A stretch of DNA of 64,000 nucleotides from assembly GCA_039881145.1 (NCBI GenBank), contig JAYKKI010000023.1, positions 5,060,501-5,124,500 on the forward strand, in the 5' to 3' direction. The notes beneath the pieces were generated by a model. It was given only the letters and a program-made list of their open reading frames with translations, was not told the origin of the DNA and ran no database searches. This DNA comes from Druceiella hillmani. Taxonomy: Eukaryota; Arthropoda; Insecta; Lepidoptera; Hepialidae. The position numbers and the translations under genes were made by a program. This document shows positions 1-11,984 of this stretch, one piece after another (within the stretch, counting starts at the first letter, position 1; each line of letters opens with the position of its first letter).

Positions 1-397
1 ACAGTTTGCTCTCCGACTTGCTTAGTCTTTTCCGACAGTTGGGGTAGTGATAGTTTGTCGAGTCACTCTTTAATTCCTAGAGCTACGGTAGTGAGAATTT
101 GCTGAGTATCTCTTTTATTCCTAGATATATGACAGTGATAGTTAGCTGAGTTAGTCCTTTATTTTTAGAGTTTTGTTAGTTACAGTTTACTGAGTTACAC
201 TTTTATTCCTAGAGTTGTGGTAGTGATATTTTTCTGAGTTAGTCTTTTATGCTTAAAGTTGACGTAGTAATAGTTCATTGAGTTCCTTTTTAATCCTAGA
301 GTTGTGATAGTGATATTTTGTTGAGTTTCTCTTTTGTTCCTAAAGTTGTGGCAGTGAAAGTTTGTTGAGTTACTTTTTTATTCCTAGAGTTGTAATT
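1..397. repeat. 44-bp minisatellite, about nine copies
   Basis: Successive units begin with agtga/agtaa at 46, 90, 134, 178, 222, 266, 309 and 353, so the period is 44 bp with one 43-bp unit. The shared core reads agtgatagttt..tgagtt..tcttttattcctagag. The first partial unit begins in mid-repeat, so the array continues to the left of the window. Copies differ at several sites each, so it is not a fresh expansion. Confidence 0.9.
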
Positions 398-2146
398 GAA
401 AATAAAACATTCGGAGTGATATCAATAATTAATAAAAAAAGGTTTGTAATTATGTCTAATGTAATTCCTCGGAATTTGAAAATATTATAAAAACGTAATT
501 CTGGAATAGTACTTTTTCTATAAATATTTTCCAGTGTTTTTGAAATTTTGTCAACGAAACATTATTATTTCACATTTAAGTTCCCCACAGTATATAATTT
601 TTTACAGTTACAAATTTTGGATCTTACTGTAGTACAAATCTGATGTTAGATATATTAATTAGTCTACTAAAGATACTTAAAAGAAATACCTACTTATGCA
701 GTTTTACATTTTTTTATAAGCGGTTTCGAAATGAGTATTTGACATTATCGTCTAACAAATACAGTTTTGATATCACTGGTTTTTTCGCAAAAATTAGCAT
801 AAGTATTTCTATAATGACATTAATATATATATTTCAAGCCACCTTCATATTTAGATAGTTCACGAATTAATAATAAATATATAAATTTATATAAGATAAA
901 CGAGCCAACGTTGTATATTCACAGACAGGGAAACAATTTTCACATTCGTTTGACATTAGCATCGACTAATACTCTAATTGTCTTATTCACAAACATATAA
1001 TCCTAATATAATTTTATTTTCTGACTTCCGGATTTATAGCACCATCATCATTTCGAGTCATATAAATTAAGAGACTTAAATAACTCTCAAACATTTCAAA
1101 TAAAATACCAGCAGGCAAAAACAAAAAGTTGAATTATCGGTAGAATATTTCAAGCGTATATGTGTATAATTCAATATCATTAACTAAAAATGTCACTTCT
1201 TGTGCAATAAGATTTTCTGTTATCTAAATAATTCAGTTTAACGTCATTGAAATAACGTATTGCGTGAGATTGTGAGTAAAAAATAGGTTTGATAATATTT
1301 TAATCAAATATAATGATATGTTGTAGCTTTCGTCATGACACAGGAAAGGAACATGACACGTTAAAAGTATAAAAATTACATTTGTGAATCTCATCGTCTG
1401 TCTGCTGATTTTATGCCTATTTGCTTATAAATCAGTGCTTATAAATATGCTGTATAGATATTAAAATAGATTACAGTGTTAATCAGGTCGTTCATTCCCT
1501 AAATTTTAACTGTACATAATATTAATGTTTTACTTAGCTACTGCGATACTTGTGAGGTAAGTCCAAGAAAGATATATAGACCGTGGCTCACTTTGGTTTA
1601 AGCTGGCGATATATGCTAGACATAAAACCTAAATAAATTCACAGCAAATCTATTCGTTAAGGAGTGTTATTAATAAAATGTGTAGAGATAAGTGACAGAG
1701 TTACAACTCTAACAGAGCTGTACAAAAGAAATAAAAAAATCAGTAGTACATACTTATCTTTTATCTTTTGTAATTATGTTTCAGGTATGTTATGTATATT
1801 TATGAACTGTAAACAATGAAGTTACCCAAATCTGCTCAATATACATAAATTAAATCTTTTCAGTATGTCATTATCATTATAGCTTGCAATATATTTTTTT
1901 ACAAGATATAGGTAATTATGAAAAATTTCAGCGAAAAATTAGCAAGATTTATGCGGCGCTGTCGGTTGTGACACTAATGTATTTATTAAGCAAAATTAAA
2001 ACGTTTATTTTAAATATTTAGATATCATCATTGATAAATAATTTAAACAACGGAATTTGATGATAACATCATAACTTATATGCGAGCGGAGTGGAGGAAA
2101 AGCATAAGTTATAGTATGTTGGAATTGATAATATATTCAAATGATA
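398..2146. other. AT-rich DNA, no gene seen
   Basis: No supported gene or recognised repeat. A 71-codon frame at 643-858 has AT-driven composition (Phe, Ile, Leu, Lys) and no recognisable motif, so I do not annotate it. Confidence 0.5.
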
Positions 2147-2224
2147 TAATATATTAGTATTATATTAGTATTATATTAGTATTATATTATTAGTATTATA
2201 TTAGTATTATATTATTAGTATTAA
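2147..2224. repeat. short tandem repeat, attagtatt type
   Basis: Runs of tattagtattatattag alternate over about 78 bp. The unit is itself nearly self-complementary, so the tract can fold back. Confidence 0.8.
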
Positions 2225-3539
2225 AATTACAAATTTATTTGATGTATAATTTGTCTTATTTTTAAATTAATTGATTCAATTTTGTTATGGTGATGTCACA
2301 CGTGGGACAGTATCATTATTCCGTGACGTCAACCGCAGAGCGAGTAGATAAAATATTGTTTTGATTTCATCAGCGAGACACGCTGTTCTCACAATATGAT
2401 ATTTGAAATATGTATAAAAAATGTTATATTAATGTATGTCATAGTGTTTATGCATAAAAATGTTAGATTACTGTATGTCATAGTTTTTGGTTTAAGAATA
2501 ATGACGATGTTTAATTAATGATATTTAATAGCAATGAACTGGGTATAAATATTTGTATTTAACAATTGAAATAGAAAATTATATTGTGTTTAATGGGCGG
2601 CTAAAAACCGAAACATAAATTGTTTGCAAATTAGAACGCGTGACGTCAAAATGCGCCATATAGATCATAACGTACTAATAAATATTAACATAAACTTCAA
2701 GACATTGTGTGAACGAGATAGCGAGATCCTATAAATTGAATTTCTTAAAAAATATTTATCTGTCATTATAGAATGACGAAGTGTGTTAAAAGAGAGAGAA
2801 TTTCCCCTTTTCAGTTCAATTGTTTGTATGGGGCGTCGTGACGTTCTAGAATTTACACACGTGACTAAGTGTTTTGCATTAAGTTTTGCTTGACTGCAAT
2901 AAAGATCAATTTTTTCAACTTAAAACACGTTTTTTAAGAAAAGTATTAAATTATATTGTATATTTGTTACTCTATTTACCCTTAGACCGGATTGTGTTAT
3001 TTCGGTTTGTGGCGAAGACCTTCATTTGATCAGTCACTTTATTTGAATGTAAATTTTAAAATCAGTACGTGTTGCTATTTTAAATTCTATTGTTTTAGTT
3101 TTAATAACTTATGTAATACTAGTAATTAAAAAAAATGGCAGTAATGTTACTATTATATCCTGTAAAAGTCAGGATAATAATGTACGTTAATATTGGAAGG
3201 GTACGTAATCAGTAAAAATACCTGTTTTAGTACGAGCAGAACTTTTATATTTTTACGTACTTAGGCGCGTATAAACATTGAATGGTACATAGTATTACTG
3301 TTAACTTATTTACAACAATTAATATTATTGTTTTCTATATAAATTTCTTGGCTAGTAACATTAATATAGCAAACAGCAACATTTAAAGACGTAAAAGTAT
3401 CGTGAAATATACGAAATTTATGAGATTTAGAATTATTGCTATAATTTCGTGGTAAACTTGAAGTAATAGTATTTTTTTTATAATAAACTTTAGAAACCGT
3501 GATGATGGAGGGGGTGCCCTGGTGCAATATATATTTGTA
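2225..3539. other. AT-rich DNA with scattered TGACGTCA sites and a 42-bp direct repeat
   Basis: No gene seen. A direct repeat of about 42 bp (core taaaaatgtta..a.tgtatgtcatag) occurs twice at about 2409-2488. Perfect TGACGTCA octamers lie at 2324 and 2641, with weaker relatives at 2291 and 2839 and a CACGTGAC at 2858. These could be CREB-type sites or simply conserved parts of an old element. No TATA/start context singles out a promoter. Confidence 0.35.
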
Positions 3540-3612
3540 GGGTTCCGTACCTCAAAAGGAAAAGAAGGAACCCTTATAAGATCACTGATGTGTCCGTCCG
3601 TCTGTCTATCAT
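3540..3612 (+). mobile_element. head of gggttccgta repeat family
   Basis: The sequence gggttccgtacctcaaaagg, then ggaacccttataagatcac and tccgtccgtctgtctatc, matches the 5' part of a short dispersed element that I recall as very abundant in moth and butterfly genomes. Two more relatives lie at 7494 (same strand) and 59080 (opposite strand), which gives internal support. The 3' part is not recognisable here and decays into AT-rich DNA. Confidence 0.65.
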
Positions 3613-4649
3613 TTTGCTCTGAAATATTCTTATGGAAATTAAGGGGGGGCTAATTCAGTACCCTAATTTTTTTTTTAAATTCAATATACGATGCGGGGTA
3701 TGATTAGAAAGGGTTAGTCATAAGGGTTTCACAAATATTTTTCACAAAATTTCAAGTATTTGACTTTAGATATATTGAAAAATATGCAAAAAAATGTGTC
3801 ACCGCCCGCCTATTCTCGAAATTATTCGATCTATAAACTATATTTGTTTTTTGTAACCCATGCAAGGTTGTTAGAAAACAGTGATGATTTTAGATGCCAT
3901 AATTTTTTTAAACATGCACAACGTTTTTAAACTTATGAAGGACATGATGGGCGGTTTACTTACATTATGAGAAATTAATATTTGAAAATATTCAATATAA
4001 ATACTAGTACATAGTATTTATATCGTTCGATGTTTTTAAGCGCCTAAATATAAAATAAACCCTTATGATGCCAATTCCACTGGTGCTTAACAGGTTTTTT
4101 AGTTATACTCAACAACAAACCTTTGAAAAATATAGAAAAAATATTTCTAAATAAAATTGAATTGGTGTAGCTTTGCTTTAATGAGCTGGTATGAAATTAA
4201 AAAACAATTCTGTTAATTTATTGTCTCTGAGAAAACCAATGACCTTGATGAAGTTTTAAAAAACGTGGAATCCTAAAAGTAAAGAAAAGGTGTAATTTAA
4301 AAAAAATAGTGAAAGAAGAAATTTAAAAAATGTTACATGAGGAAAATGAAAAATAATAATAAAGACTTAATAGTGAAACAGCTGAATAATTAAAGAATTT
4401 TTAAATTAAAGAAATGCATTAAGAGAATTACAAGTGCTTAGCGGCCGTGAAACTTCTTAAAGTGTTCGGAGGTGTCACTCTACTTAGAACCTATCGCGTT
4501 TCATGAGAGGTTTACTTAGGTAATCGGTTAGTAACAAAGGGGATTTATCCATCGATTCCGTTAAGTATTTATTTAATCAAGAATTGTTTTTTACCCACGA
4601 TGGGACGGAGGAGGTATATGCGTTTAGGGTGAGAGGTTGTTTCTTTGTA
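3613..4649. other. AT-rich DNA, no gene seen
   Basis: May include a decayed body of the element that begins at 3540. Nothing else is recognisable. Confidence 0.4.
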
Positions 4650-5366
4650 TGCAATCAAATGTTCCCATTTATTTCCAAAACGGTTTGACCGATTTAGATA
4701 CGGTTTTCTGTAAAATGTTTGTAATTCATTGGCAGTAGTTCTTAGATAGGTGTTACGGTACTTAGTTACGGTGATTACTTACCAGGGGCGCCGCAATAAA
4801 CATTTTGTTGCAAACGAATGTTCCATTTATCTCCAAAATGGTTTGACCGATTTAGATATTGTTTTTTGCAAAATATTTGGGACTAATCGGCGATGATTCT
4901 TAGATAGGTGTTATGGTGTTAGATCATCAGTGGACGCTGCAACATTTTGTTGCAAACGAATGTTCCCATTTATCTCCAAAATGGTTTGACCGATTTAGAT
5001 ATTGTTTTCTGCAAAATATTTTGGACTGATCGGCGATGGTTCTCAGATAGGAGTTATGGCGTTAGATCATCAGTAGGCGCTGCAACATTTCGTTGCAAAC
5101 GAATGCTCCTATTTATCTATAAAATGGTTTGATCGATTTAGGTAAGGTTTTCTGCAAAATATTTGGGACTAATCGGCGATAGTTCTCAGATAGGTACTAT
5201 GGTGTTAGCTTGCCAGGGGGCAGTGCAACATTTTGTTGCAAAAGAATGTTCCCCTTTTTCTCCAAAACCGTTTGACTGAATTAGATGTGGTTTTTGTAGA
5301 AAGTTTGTGATTTAGCGGCCAAAGTGTTATGTTGTTAACTCGTCAGGGCTGCAATAAACATTTTTG
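4650..5366. repeat. about 143-bp tandem repeat, five copies
   Basis: Copies start at 4650 (159 bp long), 4809, 4951, 5094 and 5237. Each contains gcaaacgaatgttcccattt, then ccaaaatggtttgaccgatt, then ggcgatggttctcagatagg. The phrase on a general aaa.ggtttgaccgatttaga theme recurs in non-autonomous insect transposons. A 61-codon frame inside (4947-5132) is a repeat artefact. The array ends about 20 bp before the helicase relic at 5385, so both may belong to one element. Confidence 0.85.
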
Positions 5367-5384
5367 ATTGATCTAGATTAACTA

Positions 5385-5580
5385 CTTTATGGCCTTTCTT
5401 CGGTTTCGTCGTTATGTGATCTATGTAACATGTTTCTCAAGCGCTCTATTTTTTCCAATGCAGTGCTATTTTGTGGATTGTTGAAAAGTTTTTTTATTTA
5501 GATCATTTATTACTACACCGTCTAAATATTGTACTCCACAAAGAGCCACATAAGATTTTGGGGAATGTTCCTTAGAAGCT
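5385..5580 (-). pseudogene. Pif1/Helitron-type helicase C-terminal relic
   Basis: Read on the minus strand, the segment gives SPKSYVALCGVQYLDGVVIN followed by DLNKKTF. After a one-frame shift it gives NNPQNSTALEKIERLRNMLH. The first part matches the last helicase motif of Pif1-family and Helitron proteins, where (Q)xYVALSRVxSLDGLxIxDLN is usual; here the conserved Ser-Arg after YVAL is Cys-Gly. The second part resembles the short charged tail that follows in Helitron Rep-helicases. Only about 60 codons survive, with a frameshift and a stop, so the copy is dead. The adjacent 143-bp repeats on the downstream (lower-coordinate) side fit a Helitron end region, but no terminal CTRR/hairpin was identified. 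A captured Pif1-like host gene is the alternative. Confidence 0.55.
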
Positions 5581-5705
5581 TAGTTATTAAGGCTAATAAT
5601 AAAAAGCAAAATTTAAAATTTTGATTAAGCCCACGATAGATGTAAACGTTTTAATAAAAAAAGTATAAAATACAAATCATAATTAAACATTTAAAAAAAA
5701 CCCAG

Positions 5706-6073
5706 GACGGATGTAGTAGTTGGAATGGAAAAACAATTAAATATTTTTTTTAAAACCCCCCGACTAAAAGAAAGTAAGAACTTATTAATATAATTACAAA
5801 CCCAAGAAAACCCGTCGGGGCTGCCACGCCCTGCCCAGGTCTAAAATTTTGCAGTTCTAACAGTTCTTGACTAACTGAAATTCTGTTAGGTGCGCAAATA
5901 GCTTGTCTATGCTGCTACAATGTAACTGATATTGGAAACGGAAATGGCAATGGCAGCTCCGACTAATTTTCCTGGGTTCGTAATTATATTAATAGGTTTT
6001 ACTTTCTTTTAGTTGGGAGGTTTTCAAAAAATTATTTAATCGTTTTTCAATTATAACGACCACATCCGCCGTC
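5706..6073. mobile_element. non-autonomous element with about 110-bp inverted repeats
   Basis: The left arm (5706-5818, starting gacggatgtagtagttgg) pairs with the reverse complement of the right arm (5965-6073, gacggcggatgtggtcg). Matching blocks include gactaaaagaaagta and attaatataattac. About 145 bp of unrelated, somewhat GC-richer DNA lies between the arms. There is no coding capacity, so this is MITE-like or foldback-like. Target duplications were not clear, so the superfamily is unknown. Confidence 0.75.
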
Positions 6074-6641
6074 GATTTTTTCGAAATTTTTAATTTTGTT
6101 TTTTATTATTCGTCTCTACCATAGGTAAAAGAGTTTAAAATTACTTCGGAACAAATTTTTTATTAGTCACTTTTTTCATTATTTTTCTATTGGGTTGTAT
6201 TCTATTTCTGGTTGTATTGATCGGATTCTAAAAGATTAAACCGAATTTCTTTGCAGGTATTTATCTAAAGAAGGTTAAGAGGAACCCACAATTTTAGTTG
6301 GTTTTGGCTACTAATCTAGAAGTTTTCAATATTTAGTTCCGGTCAGTTAGACATGCAAATAAATTTTGACGGGAAATCAGATATGTTTTTTTCACATGGA
6401 ATTGGAAACTGTGCTTATTTTACTTGGTTTCAACGAACATAGAAAAAGTATAGTTTTAGTCGCAACGAAACTAGCCACAATAGTCAGGAGTTAATTACTG
6501 AAGAAAAAATAAGTCTTTAGGCTATATTTCGATAAAGCTGATTTTTTTGCGAACATGATAGGATGTAAATATAATATACGACATTCTAGAAGCGCAACTA
6601 CGTCAAATGTATATTATTTTTAGAATTTTTTATTACGGTTA
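6074..6641. other. AT-rich DNA, nothing recognised
   Basis: No gene or repeat was recognised in this stretch. Confidence 0.4.
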
Positions 6642-6989
6642 ATGTTATTCATTGCAATAAATTTCGTGATACCATTTTATAAGTTGACTGTACCTGTTGG
6701 ACCATACCCAACACAAATTCTTTATACATATCAAGAAAAAATGAGCAAGCAACAATATGTACGCCAACGGAACAATCTTTCTGAACTCAATTTAGAAAAT
6801 AACTGCACCGTAACGGTTATTACAAGGAACGAAGAGCAACTTCCCGCCCGCAGCAACCGGATATTTACAAGGCGGGACGCGCTTCCGTCCTTCCTCGGGA
6901 AATCTAATAAGGAAGTCGCGAGAATCGACTTGCTCGGAAAATATTGTTTGCATTTGATTTATTATGTGGAAAACGGAGACCGCTTATGA
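6642..6989 (+). CDS. hypothetical open frame, 115 codons, doubtful
   Basis: The frame opens after AT-rich DNA and has an in-frame ATG at 6741 that would give a 82-residue product starting MSKQQYVRQRNNLSELN. Base composition is clearly more GC-rich than the flanks (about 6835-6935), with a balanced, charged composition such as ARSNRIFTRRDALPSFLG. I recognise no family, no membrane segment and no catalytic motif. No splice sites or polyadenylation context were convincing. It may be a scrap of an old exon or transposon. I would not treat it as a gene without transcript support. Confidence 0.15.
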   Translation: MLFIAINFVIPFYKLTVPVGPYPTQILYTYQEKMSKQQYVRQRNNLSELNLENNCTVTVITRNEEQLPARSNRIFTRRDALPSFLGKSNKEVARIDLLGKYCLHLIYYVENGDRL

Positions 6990-7493
6990 TTTAGTTATGG
7001 GCTTTTAGCTTTCCATTTGTTGTGAATAATGTGGCGTGGCGTGAGTACATATTTAGGTTTTCCATTCCTCGTATTTGCGGCTTGGCGTATAATGTTTTTG
7101 AAGATGTTTTGAAGCAAATGTGTATATATGAAAAAGGTTATTGGTTTGAATCATAACATGTCTCTTGTCACCAAAACGGGTTAGAAAGTTTTTTTTGGAG
7201 ATGCGTATTATGACTATACCAAGATCCAAATTTGTTATAAGACCGTTAATAATTTTATTGAAGCTGTCTAAAATTAAGGAAATGAGATAACATTTGAGTT
7301 TTAATATTGTGAGATTCTGTGAAAGAAACAAAACCATCTTTGCACGGTTAAGGGTATAAAAAAATCTCCGAAATATGTATGTAAATTTCACATTAATTAT
7401 ACAAAATAAATTTATGTGTATTAATGCAATGTACCACAAATTATTTTATATTAATATTTTTATTAATCAATAACTTCAAAACTCCTATTTTTT

Positions 7494-8090
7494 GGGTTCC
7501 GTATCCAGATGGCAAAAACGCAACCCTTATAATTTTGCCATGTCCGACTGTCTGTCTGACCATCTGTATGTCCGTATATAAGAGCCATTTTATTCGGAGA
7601 CCATTGACACTACATAGTTGAAATTTGTATGGTAGTTATCATCTATGAACCGCTATACAATGAAATAGTCAGATTATGAAAAAAGATATTAGGTGGGGTA
7701 TTTCATACATGTAAGTGAGGGTGGAAAGATCCAGTGCACCTAAGGGGCATCGTTCGATAAGTCTTAAAAAATTATATAGAGGTTAAAAAAATAACTATTT
7801 TATTAAAGCCAATAAAGCTTTAAAATATGAGTAGTCCTCTAACTTTTTCACTACCGTGAGTAAAATTCTGAAAAAAATTAAGGTATATAAATGAAAACAA
7901 ACTTTCAACCAAAATTGGTTTCATTAAGAAATGTTGTGCACTTTTTGAGATATGGAATATATTTGGTACCGACCGCAGTAATAACATTGTTCTTCACAGT
8001 TCTTTGAGAAATCCAAACTTATAAGTTTAATATTACTTGTTGCCACGGAACCATTCGTGTGTGAGTCTAACTCGCACTTGGTTGGTTTTT
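7494..8090 (+). mobile_element. full-length-looking gggttccgta element, about 600 bp
   Basis: The 5' end reads gggttccgtatccagatggc, followed by gcaacccttata and a ctgtctgtctgacc stretch. The 3' end reads cggaaccattcgtgtgtgag, then ctcgcacttggttggttttt. Both ends are the ones I remember for a very common short repeat of lepidopteran genomes, which has no coding capacity. The short frames at 7424-7621 and 8057-8299 fall in it and are not genes. This copy is diverged in its middle. Confidence 0.7.
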
Positions 8091-9542
8091 TATATTGGTT
8101 TCAAAATTTGAGATGGGTTTATGGGCACATTACTGTGACATATGTTTGCAAACGAAGTGTCAAAATAAATACAACTCAGTTAATACTAGCGAGACTCATG
8201 ATGCGAGGGTTCCCTAAATATACAGGTACTTGCAAAAATAGCAACTTCACTTGTAAATTACTTCACGTAAAACAGTTTTCACTAGTTGTAAAATTGTAGT
8301 CAAATTACGTTTCCCAATGTATTGCCGTTGTTAATTGAAGTTCGTCAAGGGATAAATATAAAATCAATATAATTTAACCATTTCCCATATTTTATATGTT
8401 CGTTTCAAATAACTGTTAAAAGTACTTTGACTTCTTTTCAACGATATTTTACATCCCTTGGTAGAAGAAAAATATTTTATATTCATAAAAAAATATTATA
8501 CTTATCGGATCTGCAGTCATGTTAGCAATACCTTAAAGTTATACATATAAATACATTGGAATATTAAAAAAAAAAAACTTTTTGTTTTTTAACATCACGT
8601 AACGCACCATTCGTCCTGAAGGCTATTACATATATTATTTTTTGTTCTAATGTTTCAAGAATTAAAGTCATAACCTTTACTATACAAGGTATATTTGTGT
8701 AAACTTAAGCAGAATTAAAAATTCCATATTTGGTTTTTCACTAAAGTGGTTACGTTCTTAGTTTTGGGCCATAGTACCTACTTTCTTGGTTTTGAGCTAA
8801 AGCATTACGTACATGGTTTTGGGTTAACACGTTACGTACAAATTTGAAGACTGTACTTCGTCTCTTTTCTGAAACGTAGGTCGCAGATAAATGTACAAAA
8901 ATCCAATACTTTGATATTTCATCAGATGGGATGCACGTAACATTTGTATACAAGTAGATAATTCTCACTTTGCATACAAGTAGATAATATTTTCAACACG
9001 AAACTCTAATCAAATGATATTTCATTAGACGTATAAAAAATGTTGATCCTAGCTTTGCATAACATTTGATATTATTTTAATTAAACCTTTTGCACGTTAA
9101 TTGAAAACTTAATTTAAACTAATTATCTACAAAATTCTAAGTTGATAGGTATAAAATTGCAAAAACTACGAGGTTGTGATAAACAGACTGACACAAATGG
9201 CGATGTTATAAGGATCCGTAGTTTGATTACGGAACAGTAATATGCTTCTGGGAAATTCTTTCTACCTTTTTTAGACCACTTTCTGTATTGATGTTTACAT
9301 GTTTCATCCAATTTATAACATGCATTAACGTATTTCCCTTCGCAGGTGAAATAATATCTACATAAGTTACATTAGTATATAAGCTAAAGTTTTCTTATTA
9401 TATTCTATATTAAAACCATTTATAAGAAGCGTTCATTTTGTTTCACATAAGTTTACACTTAAGTTTAATATTAAAATAGAAATTTTTCAGTTTCAGATCA
9501 CAATAAAATTTCTAATTAGTTCACTTGCAGTTTTTCTTTTTG

Positions 9543-9543
<1 letters not shown>
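8091..9543. other. AT-rich DNA with small direct repeats
   Basis: No gene seen. Three diverged units of about 28-30 bp around (g)gttttgggctaa..ttacgtac occupy 8758-8842. A 26-bp unit containing catacaagtagataat is repeated at about 8945-8997. The minus-strand frames at 8750-8968 and 9123-9311 have no recognisable features. Confidence 0.45.

Positions 9544-9591
<48 letters not shown>
9544..9591. repeat. (TA)n microsatellite
   Basis: Uninterrupted TA dinucleotides for about 48 bp at the left edge of the satellite block. Confidence 0.95.
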
Positions 9592-9596
<5 letters not shown>

Positions 9597-11493
9597 TATC
9601 ATACTTTCCGTGGATCAAATTGATAAGTCTTAAAGTATATTTAAATAAAAGTAGGTTTTTAAATATTATCTACTGCTATATATACTTTGAAAACTTAGCA
9701 TAATTTTCGTGGATTAAACTGATAAGTTTTTTAGTATGAAAGTTGTTTTTTATCTAGATTCTCTTTAGGGTTCTGTAGCAGAATAAAAAAAACGTATTCA
9801 ATATCATTTCGTTATGTCAAAACGTAACCCGGATCATTTCGTTATGCCCGTCTCTCTATCTGACCATATGCAAATGCATCTTTAAAAACTTAGCATAATT
9901 TTCGTGGATTAAACTGATAAGGTTTTTAGTACGTTTGAATGAAAGTAGGTTTTTAAATGTTACCTAACGCTATATATATATATACTTTAAAAACTTAGCA
10001 TAATTTTCGTGGATTAAACTAATAAGGTTTTTAGTATGTTGGAATGAAAGTATGTTTTTAAATATTGTTTACTGCTGTATATCTTTGAAAACTTAGCATA
10101 ATTTTCGTGCATTAAACTGATAAGGTTTTTAGTATATTTGAATGAAAGTATGTTTTTAAATATTATCTACTGCCATATATCTTTGAAAACAGCATAATTT
10201 TCGTGCATTAAACTGATAAGGTTTTTAGTACGTATGAATGAAAGTAGGTTTTTAAATGTTATCTACCGCTAAATATATATATATATATATATACTTTAAA
10301 AACTTAGCATCATTTTTGCGGTTTAAACTAATAAGGTTTTAGTATGTTTGAAAGAAAGCAGGTTTTTAAATGTTATCTGCTGCTATATATATAGTTTGAA
10401 AACTTAACATAATTTTCCTGGTTTAAACTAATAAGGTTTTTAGTATGTTTGAATGAAAGTAGGTTTTTAAATATTATCCATTGCTAAATATACTTTGAAA
10501 ACTTAGCATAATTTTCGTGGATTAAACTGATAAGTTTTTTAGTATGAAAGTTGTTTTTTATCTAGATTCTCTTTAGGGTTCTGTAGCAGAATAAAAAAAA
10601 CGTATTCAATATCATTTCGTTATGTCAAAACGTAACCCGGATCATTTCGTTATGCCCGTCTCTCTATCTGACCATATGCAAATGCATCTTTAAAAACTTA
10701 GCATAATTTTCGTGGATTAAACTGATAAGGTTTTTAGTACGTTTGAATGAAAGTAGGTTTTTAAATGTTACCTAACGCTATATATATATATATACTTTAA
10801 AAACTTAGCATAATTTTCGTGGATTAAACTAATAAGGTTTTTAGTATGTTGGAATGAAAGTATGTTTTTAAATATTGTTTACTGCTGTATATCTTTGAAA
10901 ACTTAGCATAATTTTCGTGCATTAAACTGATAAGGTTTTTAGTATATTTGAATGAAAGTATGTTTTTAAATATTATCTACTGCCATATATCTTTGAAAAC
11001 AGCATAATTTTCGTGCATTAAACTGATAAGGTTTTTAGTACGTATGAATGAAAGTAGGTTTTTAAATGTTATCTACCGCTAAATATATATATATATATAT
11101 ATACTTTAAAAACTTAGCATCATTTTTGCGGTTTAAACTAATAAGGTTTTAGTATGTTTGAAAGAAAGCAGGTTTTTAAATGTTATCTGCTGCTATATAT
11201 ATAGTTTGAAAACTTAACATAATTTTCCTGGTTTAAACTAATAAGGTTTTTAGTATGTTTGAATGAAAGTAGGTTTTTAAATATTATCCATTGCTAAATA
11301 TACTTTGAAAACTTTGCATAATTTTCGTGGATTAAACTGATAAGTTTTTTAGTATGAAAGTTGTTTTTTATCTAGATTCTCTTTAGGGTTCTGTAGCAGA
11401 ATAAAAAAAACGTATCCATATCATTTCGTTATGTCAAATAACCCGGATCATTTCGTTATGCCCGTCTCTCTATCCAACCATATGCAAATGCAC
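9592..11493. repeat. satellite of about 100-bp monomers in an 808-bp higher-order repeat
   Basis: The monomer (about 95-110 bp) reads aaacttagcataattttcgt, then ggattaaactgataaggttt, then gaatgaaagtaggtttttaa, ending in a TA-rich link. About seven monomers plus a 130-bp foreign block form a larger unit of about 808-810 bp. The foreign block contains tctagattctctttagggtt and is found at 9753, 10561 and 11371. The first two large copies (about 9682-10489 and 10490-11298) are almost identical, differing for example in TA-tract length. The third copy is truncated at about 11493 and more diverged. The foreign block begins agggttctgtag and has gtaaccc and cccgtctctctatctgacc, so it looks like the head of a gggttccgta-type element trapped in the satellite. 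Confidence 0.9.
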
Positions 11494-11984
11494 AACAATT
11501 ATTTTAGTTTAAAATCGATTGTGATTAAATTTTACAGGAATGTGTTGCCGAATTAGGTTAATGCACAGAAAAAGAGAAATCAAAATAATTTTTTGGAAGT
11601 TTCTGTCTCCATATTGAAATTGGAGATGTATATTTTTCCTCATGGATTCCGTCTAATGGACACCGCATTTAAGAGTGTAACAAGACGCAATTAAAGGTGC
11701 CTAGCAATATTTCCTGCTAAAATGCCCTGCCCTTCTTTGTGATATACGAGTATTTTGCTGTGCAGCACCCTCGATCCAACTTTTTAGTCTAGTACGTCAA
11801 AAAAATAGAAAAAATCAGGATAGTATTTAATAAGTACTTAAATGCAAAATTATTTTGGTTAACGAAAGTTGATGAATTAAAAGATTGCTTGTATTACGCG
11901 TGCGAAAGATATTTTGGGCAATATATTTACATAGCAAAAATAATACTATTATTTTTAAATAAGTTAATGAACTTATTAAGTATT
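11494..11984. other. AT-rich DNA, nothing firmly recognised
   Basis: A slightly GC-richer patch at 11690-11790 gave no recognisable protein on either strand. Confidence 0.4.

Noticed and set aside
1..397. CRISPR-like array
   Set aside because: The 44-bp units are contiguous without unique spacers and the DNA is eukaryotic in character; it is a minisatellite.
7053..7439. 128-codon minus-strand frame
   Set aside because: AT-driven composition, no motif, no context; consistent with chance in AT-rich DNA.
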